A DNA stretch of 36,570 nucleotides from Nitrosopumilus sp. H13. Lineage in GTDB: Archaea > Thermoproteota > Nitrososphaeria > Nitrososphaerales > Nitrosopumilaceae. Location: assembly GCA_003724285.1 (NCBI GenBank), contig RHFB01000039.1:1-36570 (forward strand). The letters are read 5' to 3'. A program made the position numbers and the translations under genes. The notes beneath the pieces were generated by a model. The model did no database searches. It saw only the letters and a program-made list of their open reading frames with translations, and was not told where the DNA came from. Shown here in pieces: positions 28,644-36,266 of this stretch (positions are counted from its first letter, which is position 1; each line of letters starts with the position of its first letter).

Positions 28644-28784
28644 ATGAGACTGCGAAACCTAGCAATCGTTGCCATAGTGGCCGCATCTGTCGCTGTAGTA
28701 CTCGGACTCAGTCAAGCGTCCGCTTTGTACTGCATCATACCGGCAGGTGGAGAGATCGATTTCTCAAGATGCTCAACCCCATGA
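28644..28784 (+). CDS. 46-aa predicted secreted two-cysteine peptide
   Basis: MRLRNLAIVAIVAASVAVVLGLSQASALYCIIPAGGEIDFSRCSTP*; clear signal peptide with ASA-type cleavage site; TATA-like cttaaatgc upstream suits a leaderless start. Confidence 0.6.
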   Translation: MRLRNLAIVAIVAASVAVVLGLSQASALYCIIPAGGEIDFSRCSTP

Positions 28785-28837
28785 TTCTTTCTTAAGGATC
28801 ATGTCTTGAGATCTTTAGACGTTTCCCTAGAATTTTT

Positions 28838-29095
28838 CTATTTTTTTAAACAGCACATCCGTGCGCCTGATCTTGCACAAGTTTTTGGCAGAGGATGTAA
28901 TGTTTGAGCTGTTTTAGCGTCTCGTTCTCCAACTGCAATTATCCCGTCCTTGTTGCCTAGCAATTGCATCTCCAACATGGTGGCCTGCTGTTTTTTATTC
29001 TCGGATATGATCTTGTCTACCTTGTCACGCAGGATCTTTACTTCCGGGTAGGTCGATGCGAGGCCTTTTGGATCATTATTTTTGGATCCTGATGA
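28838..29095 (-). pseudogene. Decayed/frameshifted coiled-coil-like ORF without start codon
   Basis: Open frame SSGSKNNDPKGLASTYPEVKILRDKVDKIISENKKQQATMLEMQLLGNKDGII..., continuing after an apparent frameshift as LQLENETLKQLKHYILCQKLVQDQAHGCAV*. Confidence 0.45.
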
Positions 29096-29120
29096 TCATC
29101 AGATGTTGACCCATGCCTGA
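29086..29120 (-). repeat. Right arm of ~35 bp imperfect inverted repeat
   Basis: Reverse complement TCAGGCATGGGTCAACATCTGATGATCATCAGGATC; see 28561-28595. Confidence 0.8.
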
Positions 29121-29175
29121 CCCGACCCCTATTTCCAAGTGCTAAACGGATAAATTACTTGGCACGGTATCCGTT

Positions 29176-29961
29176 TTGAAATTGGCAGGCAAGCTCTACA
29201 TAGTCGGCGTCGGGCCGGGACACCATGACCACATGACGTTCCGGGCAAAGGAGGTCATAGCAGAAAGCGACACGATAGTGGGGTATGAGACCTATGTCAA
29301 CCTGGTGCGGGACCTCATCGGGGAAAAGACCGTGTATCGCTATGCGATGACGCAGGAGGTGGAGAGGGCGCGGCAGTGCATCGAGCTTGCAGAGTCCGGA
29401 AAGACCGTCTCGCTGGTATCAAGCGGGGATCCCGGGATATACGGGATGGCAGGACTCATCTATGAGACGCTTGCAGAGGGGGGATGGAATCCAAAGGACG
29501 GCCTTCCAGTGGAGATAGTCCCGGGAGTGTCTGCGCTAAACTCATGCGCCTCGATAATCGGCTCGCCCCTGATGACGGACTTTGCGGTACTCAGCATGAG
29601 CGACCTGCTTGTGCCGTGGGAGATAATCGAAAAGAGGGTCGAGGCGGCGGCAAGCGGCGACTTTGTCATGGTGATCTACAATCCTGCCAGCAAGAAGAGG
29701 GTGCGCCAGCTGCAGGATGCAAGGAAGATACTTCTGAAATACAGGCGGCCCGGCACGCCGGTCGCGATAATAAAGGGGGCGTTCCGGGAGTCTGAGACCG
29801 TAGTGATGACGGATCTAGAGCACCTGCCTGACCACTCTGAGAAGCTCGGCATGATAAGCACCGTGATAATAGGCAACTCTTCTACATACACCTACAAGGA
29901 TCTGATGATAAACCCGCGCGGCTACAAGTCAAAGTACAACCTCGAGGCGGCTGAGAGCTAG
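29176..29961 (+). CDS. cobJ/cbiH: Precorrin-3B C17-methyltransferase (TTG start)
   Basis: LYIVGVGPGHHDHMTFRAKEVIAESDTIVGYETYVNLV, VSSGDPGIYGMAGLIYE, VPGVSALNSCASIIG. Confidence 0.93.
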   Translation: MKLAGKLYIVGVGPGHHDHMTFRAKEVIAESDTIVGYETYVNLVRDLIGEKTVYRYAMTQEVERARQCIELAESGKTVSLVSSGDPGIYGMAGLIYETLAEGGWNPKDGLPVEIVPGVSALNSCASIIGSPLMTDFAVLSMSDLLVPWEIIEKRVEAAASGDFVMVIYNPASKKRVRQLQDARKILLKYRRPGTPVAIIKGAFRESETVVMTDLEHLPDHSEKLGMISTVIIGNSSTYTYKDLMINPRGYKSKYNLEAAES

Positions 29962-30995
29962 CAGCTCTTCTTTATTGCCGCATCAATATCCCCGTCAAGC
30001 CTCAGCTTGTCGCGTATCGGGGCGATGACATCCACAAGGCACTCGCCCACGGCCTGCTTTAGATCCCCCGGATGCAGCCTTTTTTGCGCATAGTCCTTCT
30101 CTAGGCGCGCATACTCAGAGTACGATATGTTCCCCCCGAACTTTTCAGGCCTTTCCACGTTCATCCCGCCGGATCCGCGGAATATCATGGTCCTCGCAAT
30201 CTCTAGCACCGGGTTGTCCTGGACTGCCCCCTCCTCGCACCACGCCTTGCCTATCTTTTTGCGTATCGCGTCATCCGTATCGTGCATAAAGATGCCAGAG
30301 TTTGAATCCGACTTGCTCATCTTTCCCGGCTGCGAGTCAGCAGCAGGCCTTGAGAGGCCTGGAAGCAGCTTGTGATGTATAGCTACTGGGACCTTCCACT
30401 TTACCTTTGGAAACACCTCCCTTGCCAGCATGTGTATCTTTCTCTGATCCATCCCGGCATGGACTATGTCTACGTCCAGGGCGTGAATGTCTGCTGCCTG
30501 CATGGGGGGGTACAGCAGCTTTGCCAGCCCTATCTTCTTGTCGTCTTCAGAGCGCCCCATGATTGTAAGCGTGCGCATTGTCCTTGCAAGGGACATGTGC
30601 CTTGTAATCTCCACAAACTCGGACCAGTATCCGGGATTCTCCCGGTACAGATCCGATCCCATGACTATGCGTGCCTCAGGGCACACGAGCCTGAATGCGT
30701 CCCGATAGTACTCTGACACCTTTGAGATCACGTCCGGGTTCCCGCCAAGCTTGTCGTTGATCAGCGTGTGCCAGTCTGCAAGAAATATGGTACAGTCGAT
30801 CCCGGCGCTTGCAAAGTCGTTTATCTTGAATCCCGTGCTTATCAGGCTGCCAAGGTGCAAAAAACCAGAGATCTCAAGGCCGATATAGTGCTTTGGCGAC
30901 TGGTTTGTCTTGAACAGCTCCACGAGCTCGTCGCGCGTGACAACCTCCTGCGTGGGAGACCTCTCTACCAGATCCACCTTTTCTAGCACGTCCAA
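29958..30995 (-). CDS. tyrS: Tyrosyl-tRNA synthetase (archaeal)
   Basis: KHYIGLEISGFLHLGSL, AGMDQRKIHMLAREVFPKV, GKMSKSDSNSGI (KMSKS). Confidence 0.92.
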   Translation of the reverse strand: MDVLEKVDLVERSPTQEVVTRDELVELFKTNQSPKHYIGLEISGFLHLGSLISTGFKINDFASAGIDCTIFLADWHTLINDKLGGNPDVISKVSEYYRDAFRLVCPEARIVMGSDLYRENPGYWSEFVEITRHMSLARTMRTLTIMGRSEDDKKIGLAKLLYPPMQAADIHALDVDIVHAGMDQRKIHMLAREVFPKVKWKVPVAIHHKLLPGLSRPAADSQPGKMSKSDSNSGIFMHDTDDAIRKKIGKAWCEEGAVQDNPVLEIARTMIFRGSGGMNVERPEKFGGNISYSEYARLEKDYAQKRLHPGDLKQAVGECLVDVIAPIRDKLRLDGDIDAAIKKSC

Positions 30996-31028
30996 ATCAA
31001 AACACCGTCTGCATGAACGCCTATAAAG

Positions 31029-31610
31029 TTATTCTGCGCGCTCATTCTGCCTGTCCAGACTCTTTCTCGGCTTTACACTCAGGTAAAACGCGTGACTGCT
31101 GATGATAAATGCCGCCAGAAACATCTTTGTTGCAAAGATCAGGTTCCACGGCCTGTCCGGATCCGGGTATGCGACATACAGCATGTCGATATCTGGCACC
31201 ATCCCGTCGACTGTCCCCGCGACTATCTGGGCGTGCAGTACGACGAAATTATATATCACCTCGTACATCGTGATGACTGCAAACCCCAGCAGCATCAGCT
31301 GGAGCAGGGCCATCCGCGTTCCGACCACCTTGTTTCCCGCAGTCCTCTTCCAGCCGATCCGGGTGACGCAGTACCAGCCGATTATGCTGGAGAAAAATAT
31401 CCAGGTGGAGACCCTTGCAAAGTTCTCAAACGGTATGACGGTGTTGTGTATTGCCTCGCCCATCACGTAAAAGCCGTTCTCAAGCCATTCTGCCATGGAG
31501 ACGTACACGCCAAATATCAGCGAGGCCACCATGATGAATCCGCAGAGATAAAAGATGTACAGGTACACCCTGTAGATTGCATCCGTCTTCTCAAGGTGCC
31601 GAGGCCTCAT
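31029..31610 (-). CDS. Hypothetical multi-TM membrane protein
   Basis: 193 aa with several hydrophobic helices (IFYLCGFIMVASLIFGVYV, ALLQLMLLGFAVITMYEVIYNFVV). Confidence 0.65.
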   Translation of the reverse strand: MRPRHLEKTDAIYRVYLYIFYLCGFIMVASLIFGVYVSMAEWLENGFYVMGEAIHNTVIPFENFARVSTWIFFSSIIGWYCVTRIGWKRTAGNKVVGTRMALLQLMLLGFAVITMYEVIYNFVVLHAQIVAGTVDGMVPDIDMLYVAYPDPDRPWNLIFATKMFLAAFIISSHAFYLSVKPRKSLDRQNERAE

Positions 31611-31678
31611 TATGCCGATTGCCAGATCCTGAAATATAAAAATTCACGCATTGGGATTTATAGACTGGCTTCCAAGCA

Positions 31679-31837
31679 ATGGCGTTGAAAATTGCAATAA
31701 ACGGGCCCCAGACAGGCAGAGAGGAGATCTCCGCCTCCTCTGTGCTGCGGGACGGCGTGCTTTCGCTGCCGGTTCATCCCGGAGTGACTGCCAGCGGCAT
31801 AAGATACATTGCTAGGGCGGTGCGTGGCTCGCTGTGA
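31679..31837 (+). CDS. 52-aa small protein upstream of and coupled to MtrA-like gene
   Basis: MALKIAINGPQTGREEISASSVLRDGVLSLPVHPGVTASGIRYIARAVRGSL*; TATA-like tttatag ~20-25 nt upstream; stop overlaps the next GTG start (GTGA). Confidence 0.55.
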   Translation: MALKIAINGPQTGREEISASSVLRDGVLSLPVHPGVTASGIRYIARAVRGSL

Positions 31838-32322
31838 ATGCGCTAGGAGAGGCACTAGGGGAGATATGCGCGGCAGTCCTACCCGTGCCTGAAAAGCTCT
31901 ACCATGGGAACCAGGGCTCGCACGTGGCAGTGTGCACGCTATCTAGCATGAAGCTGCTTGGGATGATCGGCTGCTCGAAGATAATGGACAATGTCTGCGT
32001 TGCAGGCAGGCTGCTCTCTGAGAACAAGGGAATTGACTCTATCATCGAGTATGTGAGCACGGGCAGCGTCAACACCATAGTGGTGTGCGGCATGGATGTC
32101 ATGGGGCACAGGGCCGGTCACTCGCTATTCAAGCTTTACAAAAACGGCACGGACGAGGACGGCAGGATTGCCGGCTCTGAATCCCCGGATCCGTACCTTG
32201 CCTCCCCCGCGCACAAGATAGATTACTTTAGGTTAAATGTCACGCTAGTCGACATGATGGGTGAGACGGACCTTGGGAAGATCCACAAAGTCAGTAGCCG
32301 TCTGTCTGCCTCTTGCAGTTGA
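31834..32322 (+). CDS. MtrA-like (tetrahydromethanopterin S-methyltransferase subunit A family) cobamide-binding protein
   Basis: HVAVCTLSS, VAGRLLSENKGIDSIIEYV, VVCGMDVMGHRAGHSLFKLYKNGTDEDGRIAGSESPDP, VTLVDMMGETD. Confidence 0.82.
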   Translation: MNALGEALGEICAAVLPVPEKLYHGNQGSHVAVCTLSSMKLLGMIGCSKIMDNVCVAGRLLSENKGIDSIIEYVSTGSVNTIVVCGMDVMGHRAGHSLFKLYKNGTDEDGRIAGSESPDPYLASPAHKIDYFRLNVTLVDMMGETDLGKIHKVSSRLSASCS

Positions 32323-32644
32323 TCTCATTTTTGCGCCTGTACTCTTTTATTATGTCCTCTGGCGCAAGATCCAGCTCTATTGACGCCTGAATTACAAAGT
32401 GCCATATGTCTATCAGCTCCTCCCTTGCCTCTTTTTTGTCAAACTCTGTGGGGGTCTTCCACCACTTCCAGTTCGTAGTTCTCTGCAGCTCGACTGCCTC
32501 GTGCACTATCGCAGTGGCGAGCGCAGAGACTCTCTCCTCTGCTCCTCCGGGATACCTGTTTGAATCCACCATGCCTGCCAGCTTTTTTTGCAGCTCAAAC
32601 ATCGCCTCCAGCCTGTCTTCTGGCGCCTTTTGTGACAACGACAC
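32291..32644 (-). CDS. All-alpha NTP pyrophosphohydrolase (dUTPase/MazG-like)
   Basis: LATAIVHEAVELQRTTNWKWWKTPTEFDKKEAREELIDIWHFVIQASIELDL (EXXE and EXXD pattern). Confidence 0.8.
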   Translation of the reverse strand: MSLSQKAPEDRLEAMFELQKKLAGMVDSNRYPGGAEERVSALATAIVHEAVELQRTTNWKWWKTPTEFDKKEAREELIDIWHFVIQASIELDLAPEDIIKEYRRKNEINCKRQTDGY

Positions 32645-32674
32645 AAATTCAAGATCTTTACTTTAAATTTCTTT

Positions 32675-33568
32675 TCAGAATCTGATCATCTTCTCATACG
32701 TCCTGAGCCGGCCTGCAATGTCCCGCCTGCGTACATCAAACAGCCTGTCAAGCCCGTATCCCTCGACTGCAAACGATCCCAGTATGTTGCCGTATGCCAC
32801 CGCCTTTTTGATCACGGGCATGCTGGTGGATCTCTTGCTTGCCATGTACCCGATCATCGCGCCTGCAAACGAGTCGCCTGCCCCGGTGGGATCCACCACA
32901 TCCTCAAGGGAGAACCCCGGCGACGGAAATATCATGTCATCATAAAACAAGAGCGAGCCGTGCTCGGCCTTTTTAATCACCACGAACCTTGCACCCCACC
33001 CCATTATCTTTTTTGCACACTTTATCAGATTGAACTCTTTTGTGAGCAGTCTTGCCTCCTCGTCGTTTATCACCACCGCATCTACTGATTTTATCATCTT
33101 TATAACGGACTGCCGCTTTGTAGAGATCCAAAAGTCTATCGTATCGCACATGGAGAACTTTATCCTGTCAAACTCTTTGAGCAGCCTGATGTTCTGATCC
33201 GGATCGTTGTTTGCAAGGTATACGAATTCGGCCCTTCGATAGTCGTCTGGCACGGCCGGCTTGAAGTCTGCCAATACGTTGAGCTCCACCTTTACAGTCG
33301 ACCTGCTGTCCAGAGTCCTGCTGTATCTTCCATCGTACCGGAACGTCCTGCCGTCCTTGACTGTCAGCCCGCGCAGGTCCACCTTTTTAGAGAGCATGTC
33401 CAGGTATTTTTTTGGAAAGTCCCTGCCAGTCACTGCTATCAGCCCTGTTTCCACAAAGTTGCTTGCTGCAATGGATGCAAAGATTGCCGCGCCTCCGAGC
33501 ACGTTTCTTACCGTCTTTTTCGGAGTTCTAATCGTATCAAGCGAGGCGGAGCCAAACACAGCCAGCAT
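32675..33568 (-). CDS. PfkB-family sugar kinase
   Basis: NVLGGAAIFASIAASNF, VVDPTGAGDSFAGAMIGYM signature. Confidence 0.88.
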   Translation of the reverse strand: MLAVFGSASLDTIRTPKKTVRNVLGGAAIFASIAASNFVETGLIAVTGRDFPKKYLDMLSKKVDLRGLTVKDGRTFRYDGRYSRTLDSRSTVKVELNVLADFKPAVPDDYRRAEFVYLANNDPDQNIRLLKEFDRIKFSMCDTIDFWISTKRQSVIKMIKSVDAVVINDEEARLLTKEFNLIKCAKKIMGWGARFVVIKKAEHGSLLFYDDMIFPSPGFSLEDVVDPTGAGDSFAGAMIGYMASKRSTSMPVIKKAVAYGNILGSFAVEGYGLDRLFDVRRRDIAGRLRTYEKMIRF

Positions 33569-33579
33569 TCAACAGGTGG

Positions 33580-34029
33580 TCAGTTCTGATGTATAAATTC
33601 CCTCGCCTGCTCTTCTGTGGGCTGGTGTACAAACGGAACCTTGATGGTTGCAAAAAGAATGTCGTACTCCGTAGTCCCCGAGATCTTGACATTCCTGGAC
33701 TCCCCCGAATCCGAATCCGTCTCAAACGTGCCGCTGGCATGAACGCTTCCCAGCGGAGGCAGCGTAAATGGCTCAAGATGGCCGCTTCCCACAGTCCGTC
33801 CGTCTGCGATGATCTCAAACTTGGTCTGGCCGGCAGTCAGTAATAGCAGCGAGGGATTCTCAAACTCTAGCACAATGTCGTATCTTGAGCGTTCCCCGTA
33901 CTCGTCTAGCAGCTCGCTCTGGGCTATGTTTACCTGAATCTGGGTTGCAGAGGCATACTGGGTATACCCAAAGGCTACCATGCCTGCCACAAAGAGGGCC
34001 ACGAGACCCACCTTTCTGGAGCGTTCCAT
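33580..34029 (-). CDS. LEA14-like membrane-anchored protein
   Basis: N-terminal TM; RSRYDIVLEFENPSLLLLTAGQTKFEIIADGRTVGSGHLEPFTLPPLGS; start trimmed from 34131. Confidence 0.65.
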   Translation of the reverse strand: MERSRKVGLVALFVAGMVAFGYTQYASATQIQVNIAQSELLDEYGERSRYDIVLEFENPSLLLLTAGQTKFEIIADGRTVGSGHLEPFTLPPLGSVHASGTFETDSDSGESRNVKISGTTEYDILFATIKVPFVHQPTEEQAREFIHQN

Positions 34030-34150
34030 GAATGCCTGTCTACAAAACGCCATTTTAACCCCGGAGGGAAAAAATCCGAATAAATTGTGTAAAAGTTTTA
34101 ATCTAATCTCTAACCTCATTAGAGCTAACAAAATAAATCAAAACCGGGAG

Positions 34151-34573
34151 GTGGATTCAAGGGACTTTTACGTTGATAACCAGACCATAGGCGAGGTAAT
34201 AGAGGGCATCTCCGGCCACCTGCCTGAAGGCAGCGCCAGGATGGTATACGGGTCAAAATCTGCAAAAGTCGCAGGCGATGCATACGGTCTGGGAGGCCTG
34301 GATGATGCAGAGGCATTCGAGCCAGAGTTTGCCGACCCAAAGCATATCGACCCCAGCGAGTTGAGATCAAAGCTGCGGATTCTGGAGACGAGCAGTTTTT
34401 TTGACAGGCCGCATACGGTCACAGAGACCGTCGAGCAGCTCCGGGAGTATGGCTGGGCTGCAAGCCCGCTAGATGTATCAAAGGAGCTGGCAAGGATGGC
34501 ATCAAACAGGGAGATTGTGAGAAATTCAGCAGAGAATCTGACCCACTATGTCCGGCAGCCTCTAGCTAGCTAG
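34151..34573 (+). CDS. Hypothetical protein (GTG start)
   Basis: DSRDFYVDNQTIGEVIEGISGHLPEGSARMVYGSKSAKVAGDAYGLGG...; longer track start at 33980 would overlap the divergent gene. Confidence 0.6.
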   Translation: MDSRDFYVDNQTIGEVIEGISGHLPEGSARMVYGSKSAKVAGDAYGLGGLDDAEAFEPEFADPKHIDPSELRSKLRILETSSFFDRPHTVTETVEQLREYGWAASPLDVSKELARMASNREIVRNSAENLTHYVRQPLAS

Positions 34574-34754
34574 CATGGCCGCATTTTTCACAGTCAGAAA
34601 ACGTCTCCCCCTCTAGATGATCAAAGTGCGTGTTGCAGTCATTGCAGGTGTGGTGCATGTCAAAGTATCCGTCCTCCTCGGTCCTGCCAGTCCTGTGGGA
34701 CTCTAGGTCGGCGCTCTTGCAGTTTATGCAGCGGCATCCACATTCGATCTTCAT
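34566..34754 (-). CDS. Small Zn-ribbon-like protein
   Basis: MKIECGCRCINCKSADLESHRTGRTEEDGYFDMHHTCNDCNTHFDHLEGETFSDCEKCGHAS, multiple CxxC. Confidence 0.7.
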   Translation of the reverse strand: MKIECGCRCINCKSADLESHRTGRTEEDGYFDMHHTCNDCNTHFDHLEGETFSDCEKCGHAS

Positions 34755-34795
34755 TGCCCGACAGCGTATTATAGCGGCGCCGCATATACAAACCA

Positions 34796-34948
34796 TTGGA
34801 AGAAAGTGACGTGCCGCCGGAGATTGACGAGCACCTCAAGCTGTTTGGAAAGGAGCCGTGGGAGGTGGACTATGGGGAAAAATGCCCCTTATGCGAGACC
34901 CGGATTGACGAGTACGGCCTTTGCTCGTGCGGCTCTAGTGGAAGCTGA
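34796..34948 (+). CDS. 50-aa Cys-rich Zn-ribbon-like protein (TTG start)
   Basis: MEESDVPPEIDEHLKLFGKEPWEVDYGEKCPLCETRIDEYGLCSCGSSGS*; TATA-like catataca upstream; not in the ORF track. Confidence 0.65.
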   Translation: MEESDVPPEIDEHLKLFGKEPWEVDYGEKCPLCETRIDEYGLCSCGSSGS

Positions 34949-35816
34949 GCCTTCTCAAAAGCGGGTACGCAAGCACCGCCATGAATCCTGCTATCAGCGG
35001 GGCAAAGACTGAAAATTCCGGGATTACCGTGGTTCCTATGATCGTGACCCTTCCGGGCGCATCGGGTTTTGCGGTGATTCCCACACGCGTCTCGCTGATG
35101 TCGTATCCGCTAAACACCACCTTGCTGCCGTTGTGCAGCATTATGTACGGCTTGCCTAGCAGCTCAGTATCAAAGACTGCGATGACATACGTGTCCGCGT
35201 CATCTACATCAAAGCTGATGCTCCTTTCGGGCTGGTTGAACTCGAAATTTTCCACCCCTGCAAGCGTCCTGATCTCCACCGGAAACTCCCTGTTCTCCCA
35301 GCTTGCAACATGCATACTTTTTGGAGCATCGACCATGTATTCCAGAACCATCTGGCATCCGTGGCATGCAAACCTCTTGTCGGTCTTTGTGTACAGCGGC
35401 TTTCCGTTGATAAATGCAAGCTCTGCATCATCTGGTACCGTAAATACCACCGTGTCCGTATACAAAAAGTCCAGAGTCCAGACACCATCTACAAGCCTTG
35501 CATAGTCTTGCAGCTCGTACTCGACTAGTACCACCCCCCTGTCTGCAGGGATCACCGCGCCCGTGGCATCCATGCTGACTATCTCGCCTCCAAGACCGTC
35601 TGTGATCCGCAGATTATGCGCTGGCGCCCCCACAAACTCCAAGCCCGTCGGCTCTGTAGAGCTCGTGATGCGGTGCTTTACGCTTGCGTCTCCCTCCGAG
35701 TCAATCACTACCTCGATGCGCTCCTGCTCTGCACCTGGCAGCTCTTGCGCCGCCCCCTGTGGAATGACTGCCACAAGGCAGCCTATGGCAAGTATGGCAA
35801 AAATTTCCGGTCTCAT
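34935..35816 (-). CDS. Secreted protein with C-terminal PEF-type sorting-like tail
   Basis: Signal peptide MRPEIFAILAIGCLVAVIPQGAAQ; C-terminus VIPEFSVFAPLIAGFMAVLAYPLLRRLSFH (PEF, TM, basic). Confidence 0.7.
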   Translation of the reverse strand: MRPEIFAILAIGCLVAVIPQGAAQELPGAEQERIEVVIDSEGDASVKHRITSSTEPTGLEFVGAPAHNLRITDGLGGEIVSMDATGAVIPADRGVVLVEYELQDYARLVDGVWTLDFLYTDTVVFTVPDDAELAFINGKPLYTKTDKRFACHGCQMVLEYMVDAPKSMHVASWENREFPVEIRTLAGVENFEFNQPERSISFDVDDADTYVIAVFDTELLGKPYIMLHNGSKVVFSGYDISETRVGITAKPDAPGRVTIIGTTVIPEFSVFAPLIAGFMAVLAYPLLRRLSFH

Positions 35817-36266
35817 TTATTCCACTGTTACACGAACCATCTGGGTCTTTTCCAGGGGGCAGTCGTTCCCATCCCTTTTGAGACTGACAATCTTGTCTGC
35901 CACGTCCATGCCCTCTGTCACCTCGCCAAACACGGTATATTCCCTGTCTAGGAACGTGCTGTCGCTAGTCACTATGAAAAACTGCGAGCCTGCACTGTCC
36001 GGATCCTGGGATCTGGCCATGGAAACCATGCCTCTCAGGTGGGATTTTGAGCTAAATTCGGCCTTTATGGTGTATCCGGGACCCCCCATTCCCCAGGTGT
36101 CCTTGCTGCCTGCCTTTGTGTTGGGGTCGCCCCCCTGAATCATGAATCCGGGAATGACCCTGTGAAACAGGGTTCCGTCATAGAATCCCTCCCTGGCCAG
36201 CTTTTCAAAGTTTCGTACGGTCTCTGGTGCCAGTTCGGGCGCAAGTTTAAAAGTAATACTGCCCAG
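35817..36266 (-). CDS. Cyclophilin-type peptidyl-prolyl isomerase; start codon unclear (CTG at 36266?)
   Basis: GSITFKLAPELAPETVRNFEKLAREGFYDGTLFHRVIPGFMIQGGDP...SQFFIVTSDSTFLDREYTVFGEV. Confidence 0.9.
   Translation of the reverse strand: MGSITFKLAPELAPETVRNFEKLAREGFYDGTLFHRVIPGFMIQGGDPNTKAGSKDTWGMGGPGYTIKAEFSSKSHLRGMVSMARSQDPDSAGSQFFIVTSDSTFLDREYTVFGEVTEGMDVADKIVSLKRDGNDCPLEKTQMVRVTVE

Noticed and set aside
29086-29120. TGATGA...CTGA as a C/D box sRNA
   Set aside because: Box spacing and flanking terminal stem are not convincing, and the sequence is explained as an inverted-repeat arm.
31834-32322. MtrA-like gene as evidence of methanogenesis
   Set aside because: No other Mtr/Mcr subunit in the window; MtrA-like stand-alone proteins can serve other methyl transfers.
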